Below are positions 7,424-16,873 of a DNA stretch of 57,738 nt, one piece after another. Below the pieces are notes generated by a model. That model made no database searches, had not been told where the DNA came from, and saw only the letters and a list, made by a program, of their open reading frames with translations. Position numbers and translations under genes: made by a program. Within the stretch, counting starts at the first letter, position 1; each line of letters begins with the position of its first letter. Origin of the DNA: an uncultured Lachnospiraceae bacterium (GTDB lineage Bacteria; Bacillota; Clostridia; Lachnospirales; Lachnospiraceae); contig CAJUJL010000016.1 in the NCBI GenBank assembly GCA_910586725.1, forward strand, positions 1 through 57,738, read 5' to 3'.

Positions 7424-9739
7424 TTAAAAGTTCTTTGTAATCGTCCGTTTCTTATATCCGGATTTGGAAATTTTAACTTTTACTTTGACCCCCTTGATCT
7501 TGTTCCTGAACTTAATCTTAACTACCCCCTTCTTGTTTGCTCTTTTCGTCTTGGAGGAAGAGCCTAAGACGCTTTTCTTCGCGCTTACTTTTACCTTTGC
7601 TCTTGGAATTGTCGTAATCTTTAACGTTTTCCCCTTTTTGGATATTTTTGCCATTACAACCTCAACCTTGTAGGAAGCGGTATATTTTCCGATTTTCGCC
7701 TTGATTGTAACGGTGCCCGTTTTACGGCCTTTGACCACGCCGGCGCTGCTCACCGTTGCAATTTTTTTGTTTGAGCTTGTATAGGTGGGTTTTGCATTCT
7801 TTAATATCCCCGCAGCTCCCGTGACCGTCGCTTTTTGTTTGGATGTATGTCCGACGATTACCGTTTTCTTTGATTTTTTAAACGAAATGCCTGTCGGTTT
7901 GTTGGATACGACCGTTACTTTATAGGAAGCAGACAGGCCGCTTGTCTTTGCCGTTATCGTAACCTTGCCTTCCTTGAGTCCGGTAACCGTTCCTGCTGCG
8001 GAAACCGATGCGATCCCCGAATTGGAACTGCTGTAAACAGGTATTACGTCATTGCGGATGCCGGCGTTATCTTTTACAACCGCTGCCTGTGTTTTGCTCT
8101 CCCCTACCATAATCGTGACTTCTGAATTTTTAAAGGAAATGGAATTCGGCTTATTTGCTACCACAACATTTACGGACGCGCGGACGCCGCTTGTTGTTGT
8201 CGCAATAATCGTTGCGCTGCCTGACCCTTCAGCCGTTACTTCTCCGACTCCGTTTACGGTTGCAATACGGGCGCTTGAACTTTCCCAGATGATTGCATCC
8301 GTTGTATTGGCCGGAGCTATGGCATAAGAGAGTTTTTTTACATCGTCTACATTCATATAAACTGTCGCAGCAGAAAAACTAAGTGACGAACTGGCTACCG
8401 GCTGTAATAATGCGGTCTGGTAATTTTTGTTCGTTGCATAGCTTTGCGCATAAGAACCTGGATAACACTGGATAACTGCGCTGTTATTGCAAAAATTATC
8501 GCCTATAGCCGTTACGCTGTTTGGAATCAAAATACTGTTTAAGGAACCATAACCAAAAGCCTCATAACCTATTTTTATTACGCTGTTTGGAATTACAATA
8601 CTTTTTAACGCAGTATTGCCGTAGAAAGCATAATTTCCAATTTCCAGCAGTCCAAAAGGAAGTCTGACGTTCTGTAATGATGTACAGCCGTTAAAAGCGC
8701 TTCTATTTATATATCTTACATTTTGAGGCAAAGAAATTGTTTCAAGACCTGTACAATCCAAAAACGAATTCTCACCTATACTGATTCCCTCACTTCCTTC
8801 TGCAATTGTGATATTTTTTAAGGAACTGCAGCCATAAAATGCCTGATAGCCTATACCGACATTTGCGCCGACAGATACTGTTGTCAGTTTTGGGCAATTA
8901 TTAAACGCTTCATTTGGCACATAAGAATTTATCTGTACGGAAGCTATATTCTGACAGTTAAAAAAAACTCCTGAACCAAGTTTAACATCAGATGAAAGAA
9001 TGGATATGCTTGTCAGTCCGGTATTCTCAAAACACCAACTATCTAAAATAGTAAGTGAAGACGGAAATGTGCAGTTTGTCAGTTTTACGCAATTTTTAAA
9101 AGCGTGATCATCTATTTCTGCAAGTGAAGTTCCAAAAGAAACTGCGGTTAAATTGCTGCAATTATAAAAAGCATAAGAGCCAATATATGTCACGTTTGCC
9201 ATTCCTGAAATTACGGACAGACTGGTACATCCGGAAAAACATCCCTCACTCCAGCCACCCTCAATACTTATGACCGTATCCGGAACATTTACAGATACAA
9301 TCCATGTATTATCAGAAAATGCGTTATAGCCCAGATATTTCACGCTTTTCCCCTCTATTGTACTGGGAATCGACACATTTGCTTCCGCGCCTGTATATTT
9401 TGTAATTGTTACCTCATCATCCCAATTTACCCGATACTGCCAGAACCCGAATGCTGAATCTCCTTTGACTGAAATCTCAGTGTCCTTTGCGGAATTTATA
9501 TCTACATGCTCCGCTTCGGTAAACTCTTCTTTCGCTTCCATTTCCGGAAGATCCAGCGGGACGGGCGACACATCCGTCTGCATCTCCATGAGCAAAGGCT
9601 GTTCCTCTTCATTTATCGCAGCTATGTTCTCTGTTCTATTGGCCTCTTCCGCTTTCATTGTTATCGATCCAAACAGGCTGAATTGAATCCCTAACAGCGT
9701 TGCCATACATAAACACAATCCTTTTTTTACCCTTCTCAT
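7424..9739 (-). CDS. secreted BspA-like leucine-rich repeat protein with Big_2 Ig-like domains
   Basis: A 771-residue secreted protein: signal peptide (1-31), an acidic linker, a run of LRR_5/BspA-type repeats (about 115-440) with recurring units such as IPNSVIKIGYEAF, then three bacterial Ig-like Big_2 domains (about 455-695) with S-S-N-xx-IA-V-S-xG-V-type cores, and a strongly basic Lys-rich tail (about 695-771). BspA-type repeats in other bacteria bind host or matrix proteins. No LPXTG sorting motif or choline/SLH anchor is visible; the basic tail may hold the protein at the wall (inference). It sits between FHA genes and has its own good ribosome site. Confidence 0.88.
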   Translation of the reverse strand: MRRVKKGLCLCMATLLGIQFSLFGSITMKAEEANRTENIAAINEEEQPLLMEMQTDVSPVPLDLPEMEAKEEFTEAEHVDINSAKDTEISVKGDSAFGFWQYRVNWDDEVTITKYTGAEANVSIPSTIEGKSVKYLGYNAFSDNTWIVSVNVPDTVISIEGGWSEGCFSGCTSLSVISGMANVTYIGSYAFYNCSNLTAVSFGTSLAEIDDHAFKNCVKLTNCTFPSSLTILDSWCFENTGLTSISILSSDVKLGSGVFFNCQNIASVQINSYVPNEAFNNCPKLTTVSVGANVGIGYQAFYGCSSLKNITIAEGSEGISIGENSFLDCTGLETISLPQNVRYINRSAFNGCTSLQNVRLPFGLLEIGNYAFYGNTALKSIVIPNSVIKIGYEAFGYGSLNSILIPNSVTAIGDNFCNNSAVIQCYPGSYAQSYATNKNYQTALLQPVASSSLSFSAATVYMNVDDVKKLSYAIAPANTTDAIIWESSSARIATVNGVGEVTAEGSGSATIIATTTSGVRASVNVVVANKPNSISFKNSEVTIMVGESKTQAAVVKDNAGIRNDVIPVYSSSNSGIASVSAAGTVTGLKEGKVTITAKTSGLSASYKVTVVSNKPTGISFKKSKKTVIVGHTSKQKATVTGAAGILKNAKPTYTSSNKKIATVSSAGVVKGRKTGTVTIKAKIGKYTASYKVEVVMAKISKKGKTLKITTIPRAKVKVSAKKSVLGSSSKTKRANKKGVVKIKFRNKIKGVKVKVKISKSGYKKRTITKNF

Positions 9740-10050
9740 TTTTAATTTTCCTTTCCATTTGCAAAAATCTAATTTAATACCGCTTCGCGGTTTTCTAAGG
9801 TGTTACTTAATAATGCGTATTTTTTAATGTATTTAGAATCAAAGTGACTCTTTTGTTCCGTCCCGGTTTATATACTAAAAATAATTGACTTGTTCCAATG
9901 TTTGTATGCCGGTGTATGGGTAGAAGACGTTTTTATGGTTTCTTTTCTTCCATAAAAAGAACTTTCGTAAGCTCTAAAACTGTTAAAACCAGTACAAACG
10001 TAAAGCATATTATTTTTTCATAAGTTTATCTTCTTTCTTGTCAGTAAGGT
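9740..10050 (-). other. 311-bp gap inside the cluster, no confident gene
   Basis: AT-rich. A small GC hairpin ACCGC-TTC-GCGGT lies near 9779-9791. A weak minus-strand promoter-like pair TTGGAA-18-TATATA lies near 9870-9900. A 46-codon minus-strand ORF (9868-10008) is open but has no convincing ribosome site. This could be a place where an internal promoter serves the LRR gene and those after it. Confidence 0.3.
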
Positions 10051-10734
10051 TTATTTCACGCGCATAAAATGAGCTATAGTTTTATCTTTTTTACTAAAAA
10101 AAGATGTTTGTCCAAATACGGCTTTTCCGTTTCTGAAATGCGTGTCATTTTTCTTTGCGATTAATTTTGTGCCTCCGCCAAATCCAATACAAAGACCCTT
10201 ATAATTTTGGGGATATATTACGGTAGATGCAATTTGTTGTCTATAAGAGTATAAGAAGCATCCATCTCCATCTTCCTCTTTTCTAGTGTTTAAAGTTGTC
10301 CATCTGAAGGTGCATGTAACATCATACGGATTAGCAGACGTCAAATTTTTTCCTGTATCATAATCAATAACATAGGTATTTAAAAGACCAGAAACATTAT
10401 TATTCTTTTTAAAATGCTTTGAATTGCATATTTTATGAATTTCTTTCGGCTTATTTTTCTGCCCCATTTCAAATCGAATTACATAAGTAAGTTTTTTATA
10501 ACCTGTTTTTTGCGCATCTGTTATTTTATAATCTGTAATCTTTGCTTTCATCTTTCTCATGCCAACTCCGGCATAATTTGTTTTAAAAGTCACCGTTTTG
10601 TTATTTTTCAAATCCCAGCTCACATTTATTTTTTTCATATATTTTTTTGATGCAGCCTGTGTCTGTAATGGTATAAAACCAATGATCAAGACAACTGCCA
10701 GTAAAAATGATGCTGTTTTCTTTATTCTTTTCAT
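10051..10734 (-). CDS. secreted protein of unknown function
   Basis: A 227-residue protein with a clear signal peptide (MKRIKKTASFLLAVVLIIGF, cut after about 27). The mature part is Lys/Thr-rich, predicted beta-rich, with a few scattered cysteines and no family I recognise. I chose the ATG at 10734 because AAGGAG lies seven bases before it and the signal peptide begins there; an upstream ATG at 10779 overlaps the previous stop codon as ATGA but would add 15 polar residues before the signal. It lies 41 bp after the LRR lipoprotein gene, so it is probably co-expressed with it. Confidence 0.75.
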   Translation of the reverse strand: MKRIKKTASFLLAVVLIIGFIPLQTQAASKKYMKKINVSWDLKNNKTVTFKTNYAGVGMRKMKAKITDYKITDAQKTGYKKLTYVIRFEMGQKNKPKEIHKICNSKHFKKNNNVSGLLNTYVIDYDTGKNLTSANPYDVTCTFRWTTLNTRKEEDGDGCFLYSYRQQIASTVIYPQNYKGLCIGFGGGTKLIAKKNDTHFRNGKAVFGQTSFFSKKDKTIAHFMRVK

Positions 10735-10775
10735 GTCTAATCTCCTTTTTATTTCTGAACCTGCGTTTGAATTCA

Positions 10776-11975
10776 TCATTGATTATAATGCACCGTAACA
10801 TCAATTACTCCGGCATCACTTTCATTAGTTACAAAAACATCTGTTTCTACCGCCGCATTCCAATCTTGCTCGCTGCTGCCGTAATATATATCTGTAAGTG
10901 CGTTGCAGTTTGAAAATGCTTTTTCTCCAATGCGGCTGACGTTCTTTGGAATGGTTATATTCGTTAATGACTTACAGGATCCAAAACAATGACTGCCAAT
11001 CTCAGTCAATGTAGATGGAAGATTTACGCTTTCAAGAGACCAGCACCCAAGAAATGCACCGCCGATAATTCTCTCAACCCCTTCGGGGATTGTAATTTCT
11101 TTTAAGCTTCGACATCCACGAAACATATCATCACTAATATTTTTTAAATTTGCGCTAAGCGTAACGCTCTTCAAATCGTGGCATTCTTCAAAAATCAATC
11201 GGTCTACAGATACCACGCTGTCAGGCATAACTACGCTTTCTATATTATTGCCGCCAAACGCCAAATGTTTAAGTTCTGTCGTACCCTCTCTGATCACAAC
11301 ATTTTTATCTGCAAAGGCAGGTATTCGAAACAATAATGATGTATCGCTGTAAATAATGCCATTTTCTATTTCCAGTCCGCTTCCTTCGCCAAATGTTATT
11401 TCAGATAGGGAGGTGCACTGCGCAAAGGGATTTATGTAGATACTGTCTGATGGCATATCAGGCAGTGCAACTTTTTTTAAATTATGGCATAACCAAAAAG
11501 CGCTCTCCTCAATCTCTTCCAGATGCACATCCGAAAAATCCACACATTTCAGGTTAATTTTTTCCTCAAAAGCATGATTGGATATTTTAACAACCGTATT
11601 TCCGGCAATGGTAGAGGGCACTTTAAAAGCTTCTTCCGAACCCAGGTAACGCGTAATTGAAATACGAGATGAACCCAGGTCTTTCCATTCAAAGTCACTT
11701 TCCTTTGCTATGGGCAAGGCGTTCCAGTCAAAGGGTTCTTCTGCCATGTCTGTATCGTTCTTATTTTTACTATTTTGTATATCTCCTTCCTGAATTTCCG
11801 CTGTTTGCGCTTCTTCGTCTTCATATGTCGTTCCATTTTCTTTTGTCGTTTCATATTCTATATGGTCATCTTTAACTTTTTTCTCCTGCGGTTTTTCTTT
11901 TCCACAGGATGTCAGCAAGCAAATAGCCATACTGCATATGGCAATCCAAACTGTTTTCTTAAAAATTTTTTTCAT
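10776..11975 (-). CDS. LRR_5 (BspA-like) surface lipoprotein
   Basis: A 399-residue lipoprotein: signal peptide ending in the lipobox LLTSC (lipidated Cys about 24), an acidic linker rich in Glu/Asp/Thr (about 28-80), then LRR_5 repeats to about residue 370 and a short C-terminal region with the cluster-typical ITRYLG entry motif (about 105-110). It should be anchored to the outer face of the membrane. The ATG at 11975 follows GGGGAGG; a TTG six codons earlier lies inside that ribosome site and is less likely. The LRR entry motif resembles those of the proteins at 7424-9739 and 13541-15817, pointing to a common family of surface domains. Confidence 0.85.
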   Translation of the reverse strand: MKKIFKKTVWIAICSMAICLLTSCGKEKPQEKKVKDDHIEYETTKENGTTYEDEEAQTAEIQEGDIQNSKNKNDTDMAEEPFDWNALPIAKESDFEWKDLGSSRISITRYLGSEEAFKVPSTIAGNTVVKISNHAFEEKINLKCVDFSDVHLEEIEESAFWLCHNLKKVALPDMPSDSIYINPFAQCTSLSEITFGEGSGLEIENGIIYSDTSLLFRIPAFADKNVVIREGTTELKHLAFGGNNIESVVMPDSVVSVDRLIFEECHDLKSVTLSANLKNISDDMFRGCRSLKEITIPEGVERIIGGAFLGCWSLESVNLPSTLTEIGSHCFGSCKSLTNITIPKNVSRIGEKAFSNCNALTDIYYGSSEQDWNAAVETDVFVTNESDAGVIDVTVHYNQ

Positions 11976-12071
11976 ATTACAATACCTCCCCAATTCATCT
12001 TACATAAAGACTTGTTTGCAACATCTCTGCCATAACCAAACTCGTTTTTAAAAAAGATTCCTTTATATGCA

Positions 12072-13520
12072 TCATTTTATCCCATAACGCACCCCGCTTT
12101 TCTCCAAAAGCCTTCTGTACTTCGCCTTCATCGATTTCGGCGCTGCCAGCTTCACTGACCAGCTGTACTCATATGGCCTCCCCATAAACACTCCGGCTTC
12201 GTGGTTGAAATCCTTGAACGCGTTTTTCGAGACTGTCTTTGCAGTGAGCTTTTTGCTCTTGATCGTTATCTTTTTTGTCCCATAGACTCCGGCAAACGCG
12301 TTCGCCCCGATCTTCTTTACATTCTTCCCGATGACAATACTGCGGATCCACTTTCCTCGGAACGCCCCTTTTTCGATGGACGTGACGGGGTATTTTTTCC
12401 CATAAACGCTTACGCTGTCCGGGATGACGACTTTCGCCGGCTGCGAGTAGACTTCCTGCTTTCTGGCCACGGAAAGCGCGCCGTTTTGATACCGGTAGCG
12501 GATGCCGACGCCTTCGCTTTTGCCCTCGAAAAACTGGTAAACTTTCCCGTTTTTGGGCTTTTTCCCTTTGTAGTAGGATTCCGGCGAGCTGTCGATATCG
12601 TGCGTTTCTGTCCCGCTCCAGTCCGAATAGTGCATGTTCCCGTCCAGCGCCTTTTTGTACGTGCGGATCTGGAAATGGACGCGGTCCCCTTTTTTCAGGC
12701 CTTTGCTGATCGAGCAGCCGTTTACGACGCCGCCAAGCGCCTTTAGCATGGGGATTTCTGACATGCGCACGCCGGACTGGAAGGCAGGGTCTTTGGAATA
12801 GCGGATCTGAAATCCCCCGACGCTCTGAATCCCCGAAAGCCCCGTCGACCACTCCACCCTGACGGTGTGGTCGTTGTCGGCAAGGCCGATGACGCCTCCG
12901 TCCGTAAAGCCCGTGATGGAGGTTCCCCGCAGACGGATTTGGACCGTGAAGTCCGCGGACGACGCCAGGTGCGACTCGGTCTCCTCAGACGTCACATGGA
13001 TGGCCGCCGCGCCCAGGAAGCCGTCCTGTATGGAAAGCGTCCCGCCGTCCGTGATGGAGACGCCTTTCGTCGCCGTCGAGAAATGGAGCTTCGCTTTTCC
13101 CTTCGCCCCGCACCAGACGTCTTTTTCCGCCGGCCCGGAATACGTGAGGATCGTGTCCGGGGATTCCAGCGAGATTTCGTTTGGCGCCTTTATGATTTCC
13201 CAAAACGCGGAGGCCTGCCCCGCGTAGTCGCCCATTCCCGCGACGACGACCTCATGGACGCCCACCGAGGACGCCCCGCCGCCGTAAACGCTGTAATCAA
13301 ACCCCGCCCTTAAGACGGCTTCCCCGTCTGTGACCGTCACGCCCGGGGAATGCCGCTCCCCGCTGTAGACGAATTTCGTCTGCGAAAGCGTGACGCGGCA
13401 GCCGGAAATGTCCTTCGCCGCGGCATGCGCCGCCCTGGGCGCCCCGCACGCAAGCAGGAGCGCAAAGAGAAACGCAAGCGGCAAACGGGCCGCATGGCTT
13501 TTTTTCATCTCACCTTTCAT
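12072..13520 (-). CDS. secreted protein with Ig-like, FN3-like and LRR_5 regions, GC-rich
   Basis: A 482-residue secreted protein. After the signal peptide (about 5-34) comes an MBG/Ig-like domain (about 38-115), a middle beta domain, an FN3-like region with FQIRYSKDP and FQIRTYKK strands (about 205-300), and a C-terminal LRR_5 unit with a basic tail (about 355-482). The start at 13520 follows GGGGAGG by nine bases; ATG at 13508 is an alternative. Base composition is clearly richer in G and C than in the neighbours, as in the next gene upstream, so both look like a later acquisition from a GC-richer relative. Twenty bases separate it from 13541-15817. Confidence 0.82.
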   Translation of the reverse strand: MKGEMKKSHAARLPLAFLFALLLACGAPRAAHAAAKDISGCRVTLSQTKFVYSGERHSPGVTVTDGEAVLRAGFDYSVYGGGASSVGVHEVVVAGMGDYAGQASAFWEIIKAPNEISLESPDTILTYSGPAEKDVWCGAKGKAKLHFSTATKGVSITDGGTLSIQDGFLGAAAIHVTSEETESHLASSADFTVQIRLRGTSITGFTDGGVIGLADNDHTVRVEWSTGLSGIQSVGGFQIRYSKDPAFQSGVRMSEIPMLKALGGVVNGCSISKGLKKGDRVHFQIRTYKKALDGNMHYSDWSGTETHDIDSSPESYYKGKKPKNGKVYQFFEGKSEGVGIRYRYQNGALSVARKQEVYSQPAKVVIPDSVSVYGKKYPVTSIEKGAFRGKWIRSIVIGKNVKKIGANAFAGVYGTKKITIKSKKLTAKTVSKNAFKDFNHEAGVFMGRPYEYSWSVKLAAPKSMKAKYRRLLEKSGVRYGIK

Positions 13521-13540
13521 ATTCTGTATCCTCCCCGTTT

Positions 13541-15817
13541 TTATTTTCCGACGCATAATTTATGCACGACGGCTTCCCTGGCTCCGTCCGCGGTCGTCCA
13601 GTAAGCGCAGCCGTTTTTGTATTTGACCTCTTCGCACTCATTCAATCGCGCGCGTCCGATTTTTGTCTTTTTCTGCAGCGTTTTCCCGGACGCGGACAAA
13701 ACCATGTACCAGCTTTCAATCCCGTCTTTATATCTGTCGTTTCCGGTCTCCCACATCACAAGGATGCGGCCCTTTTCCATGGCGGCCACATTAGACGCGA
13801 TGACTTCCCCGTCTTTTCTTCCCGTCAGCCACTTGACCCCCTCGTCCGTGTATGGCGATCCGCCCGCCGTTCCCTTTCTCGTTTTGCCTTTCAGGACGGA
13901 AGAGCCGGTGACGGGGTCGATGACCTGAAGGAACAGCCGCTCGTCCTCTTTTTTAAATTTTTTTGTCATGGACGGCGCGGACGTTCCCACGAGCGCGACG
14001 CCGGTCGGCGTTTCGCACGCCCCGCCAAGCCTGGCGTAAATCCAGTTGTCCCCGCTGGGGCCGTAAAAGTGGAAGGGGTCCGCCTTCCATTCATGCGCCG
14101 GCCCCGATTCATACAGCCGAAAGCCGCGTGGGCCGGCGTCCCCTAAGTCCGTGAACAGCACGCCCCCGTTTGAGAGGGCCGTCACGCGCTGGTCGAAGGA
14201 GTGGCTGACGCGGCTCTCATAATCCTCATTCGGCGTCATGTCGTCTATGTTGACGCAAAACGCGTCGCTGGACTGATGCGTGTCGTTCATTTGCCTTGCG
14301 TAATAGCAGATCAGCGCGCCGTTTTGGAACGCGACCGCGCAGTTCCCGCCGACAAACGGCGTCATGGAGTCTTTTGCGGCCCCCGTGTTGCGCTTGTCGC
14401 AGCTTTTTATGAATTTCCCGTTTTTGTCGTATTTGGCGACCGATAAGACGACGCTTCCCGTTTTGCGTCCGGTCTGTCCCCAGACGACGTAGTAATTGCC
14501 GTCCGGCCCGCCCGCCACGCTGCCAAGGAGCCCGTATTTCTTTTTGATCCGAATGGTTTTCTTTATGGTCAGGCTTTTGTTGTCAAGGACGTGGATGTAA
14601 ACATGGCGCCTGTCGCCGTAGGCGACGGTGTACCTGCCCTGCGCGTCAAAAAAGTCGCTGACCGCCGACGGCTGCGCCCAGTTTCCGTCATAATTTTCGG
14701 TAAAAGCTTTTGCCTTCAGCTTTATTTTCCTTGTTTTCATCTTGGCTTTTTTGGGGCTTTTCGCCGCTTTCTTTCCGGAATCGGTGTAAACGGTCAAATC
14801 CGTCGGGTTTGACCGGTAGGATTTCCCGCCCGCCTCTTTTATGGCGATCAGGCGGTACTGGTAGCGGGAGTCCCTGTCTAAGCCCGCGTCCGTATAAGAC
14901 GAAGCCCCCGCGCCCTGGAGCGCGCAAATCTGCTGGTACTGTCCGGACGCGCCCTTCCTGCGAAAGAGAAGGTATCCGTCCGCGCCTTCCGCCGCCGTCC
15001 AGCGCAGCGGGACGCTTGAGGCCGTGACGTTTCTGCCCGCGCTCATGCGCGCCGGCGCGCGCGGGATGACGTCAAACTGCGCGGACGCGCTCCCCGTGTA
15101 GCGGTTCGCGTTGTAGTCGGCCGCTGAAATGACCACCGTTTTCGTGCCGACGGCCCGAAGCTCCTTCAGGGGCGGCCATTTGCAGACATAGTCAACCTTC
15201 TCGTCAAGGACGCGCCCGTTTAACGTCACGGTGACGGCCATGCCGTCAAAATCGTCGCTCTGGACGACTTGCCCATGCTCAAGGGCGATCTTTGCGTCGG
15301 CGAGGTCAATCCCGTCCGTCAGGCTGACGCTGGCGCGCTTTTCCTTCGCAAAGGCGTACGCCCTGGAATCGGAGGCGCACACGAACGTGACCGCCGCCGG
15401 AAAACGGAACGCGTCGTCCGCGATCAGCGTCCGTTTGCCCCGGACGCGCACGCGGGAGATGGAGGCCATGTAATAGAACGAAAGCCCCTCCAGGGTCTGC
15501 ACGGTTTCCGGGATTGCGATTTCCTCCGCGTCCAGATTCTGGAACGCCCGCGCCGCGACGGACGTGACGGCACGTCCGTCCAGCTCCGCAGGGATTTCGA
15601 TGTTTGATCCGCTCCCCATGTATCTCGTGATGACGGCCGTTTCGCCGGATGAGATCCGGTAGCAGTAATCCCCGTTTGTAAACTCATCTTCCATAGAGTG
15701 AGCAAGCGGCGAAGCCGGGCTGAATGCGCCGGGCTTTGCTTTTGCCGCCCCAGCGTTTCCGCATGGGAGGGCCAACGCCGCGATCAGCGCAGCCGCAATG
15801 ATTTTTTTCATCTTCAT
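13541..15817 (-). CDS. secreted LRR_5 / Ig-like / FN3 protein with C-terminal propeller-like region, GC-rich
   Basis: A 758-residue secreted protein: signal peptide (1-24), LRR_5 region with the VITRYMG entry motif (about 45-165), an MBG-like domain (about 175-250), an FN3 domain (about 255-345), a basic linker (350-370) and a C-terminal region of about 380 residues. The last part has repeated G-x-Y-x-V-x-W/Y-G strands (AYGDRRH, YYVVWGQTG, MVLSASG) that suggest a beta-propeller. The fold is inference. Codon use is strongly GC-biased compared with the flanking FHA and lipoprotein genes. It follows the FHA gene at 15848 by 30 bp and has a GGGGG-type ribosome site, so it is still part of the leftward cluster. 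Confidence 0.82.
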   Translation of the reverse strand: MKMKKIIAAALIAALALPCGNAGAAKAKPGAFSPASPLAHSMEDEFTNGDYCYRISSGETAVITRYMGSGSNIEIPAELDGRAVTSVAARAFQNLDAEEIAIPETVQTLEGLSFYYMASISRVRVRGKRTLIADDAFRFPAAVTFVCASDSRAYAFAKEKRASVSLTDGIDLADAKIALEHGQVVQSDDFDGMAVTVTLNGRVLDEKVDYVCKWPPLKELRAVGTKTVVISAADYNANRYTGSASAQFDVIPRAPARMSAGRNVTASSVPLRWTAAEGADGYLLFRRKGASGQYQQICALQGAGASSYTDAGLDRDSRYQYRLIAIKEAGGKSYRSNPTDLTVYTDSGKKAAKSPKKAKMKTRKIKLKAKAFTENYDGNWAQPSAVSDFFDAQGRYTVAYGDRRHVYIHVLDNKSLTIKKTIRIKKKYGLLGSVAGGPDGNYYVVWGQTGRKTGSVVLSVAKYDKNGKFIKSCDKRNTGAAKDSMTPFVGGNCAVAFQNGALICYYARQMNDTHQSSDAFCVNIDDMTPNEDYESRVSHSFDQRVTALSNGGVLFTDLGDAGPRGFRLYESGPAHEWKADPFHFYGPSGDNWIYARLGGACETPTGVALVGTSAPSMTKKFKKEDERLFLQVIDPVTGSSVLKGKTRKGTAGGSPYTDEGVKWLTGRKDGEVIASNVAAMEKGRILVMWETGNDRYKDGIESWYMVLSASGKTLQKKTKIGRARLNECEEVKYKNGCAYWTTADGAREAVVHKLCVGK

Positions 15818-15847
15818 TCCTGCATCCCCCTTTATCTGCCAATCGTT

Positions 15848-16825
15848 CTATAACAGCTGAAACTGCTGTGCCGCGCTCCCAATACAGATCACGCTGCCGC
15901 GCTGCACGGCATGATAAATGTTTTTCTGCAGCCTTGTGCCGTTTGCAAGCCAGACGCCGTTGGCAGACTGATCCATGATTTCATAAAAACCGGTAACCGC
16001 ATTAAAACGGATTGCACAGTGTATTTTGCTGACATAGGCGTCCGGTAATACCACATGCGCCGTTTCCCCGGAACCGATGGTGATCGTCCTGCCTTGAAGG
16101 GAAATGGCACGTCCGGCGTAAACGCCGCAGATTCCCTGTAATCCGTAGGCCGCAGCAGCAGCCCTGCCGGCCGCAGATCTTCCGGAACCGATAATTTTTC
16201 CCCTGCGGCTGTCAATTGGGCCCCAGAAAAAGCATACATAAAACGTTGCGACAACTGCCAGAAGCATCCAGAAGGCCACGGTGCCGATCCAATAGCCGCG
16301 GTAATTCATCCAGGCTCTGTGGTCACTGTTTATATATGAAATTTCTCCTATGTATTCCGATGCATACATCAGCGCCTGCAGCAGGAAAATAGCTCCCGAG
16401 CCGCACAGTACCAGAATCGTCAGCACGGCTCCTAAATTTGCATTCGAAAAAAAGTGGATAAACGCGCAGATTACAATCGCCAGCGAAAGCATAAGCGTTA
16501 ACACAAACAAGAGGATATTGATCGGAGAATGAGACGCCCCGTAAGAATAGCCAAAACTAAACCTGAAATAATGAATGAAAAACGCAAGCAGGTAAAACAC
16601 GCCAACGCTATACAAAAGGGCAATAGCCTTTAACCGAAATGCCATAAGAACGGCAAGCCCTACGGAAAACAACATCAGCAAAATCCATGTAATTTCTCCC
16701 CCGCCCATTGCAAGAGCGATCAAAGACAGCAATGCCGCGGAACAAACCGTGCACCAGAGTATAAATTCCAGTATCGCGCCCGTCGTCTTTTCGTGTGTCA
16801 GTGCAGTAAAAATATTGTCAATCAT
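15848..16825 (-). CDS. polytopic membrane protein with C-terminal FHA domain (atypical pocket)
   Basis: A 325-residue protein with about six or seven membrane helices (roughly 18-40, 45-63, 67-88, 103-124, 131-153, 177-200) followed by a basic linker and a C-terminal FHA domain (235-325). The FHA contains SKIHC (266-270) and SANG, but where most FHA domains have GR before the first phosphate-contact loop this one has GS (Ser252), and NGT has become NGV. Phosphothreonine binding may therefore be weak or lost. GAGGGGGAAG precedes the ATG. It lies between the kinase pair and the GC-rich secreted genes. No transporter or enzyme family is recognised in the membrane part. Confidence 0.82.
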   Translation of the reverse strand: MIDNIFTALTHEKTTGAILEFILWCTVCSAALLSLIALAMGGGEITWILLMLFSVGLAVLMAFRLKAIALLYSVGVFYLLAFFIHYFRFSFGYSYGASHSPINILLFVLTLMLSLAIVICAFIHFFSNANLGAVLTILVLCGSGAIFLLQALMYASEYIGEISYINSDHRAWMNYRGYWIGTVAFWMLLAVVATFYVCFFWGPIDSRRGKIIGSGRSAAGRAAAAAYGLQGICGVYAGRAISLQGRTITIGSGETAHVVLPDAYVSKIHCAIRFNAVTGFYEIMDQSANGVWLANGTRLQKNIYHAVQRGSVICIGSAAQQFQLL

Positions 16826-16873
16826 TTTCTTCCCCCTCTTCCCTTATCTCATAAAAACTGTAACATGTCCGTT

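Noticed and set aside
9868..10008. 46-codon ORF in the gap before the LRR/Big_2 gene
   Set aside because: It lacks a convincing ribosome site, signal or recognisable motif; kept only as a note in the gap entry.
12169..15707. Many long ORFs on both strands in the GC-rich region
   Set aside because: High GC lowers stop-codon frequency. The two minus-strand genes have signal peptides, ribosome sites and domains; the others have none.
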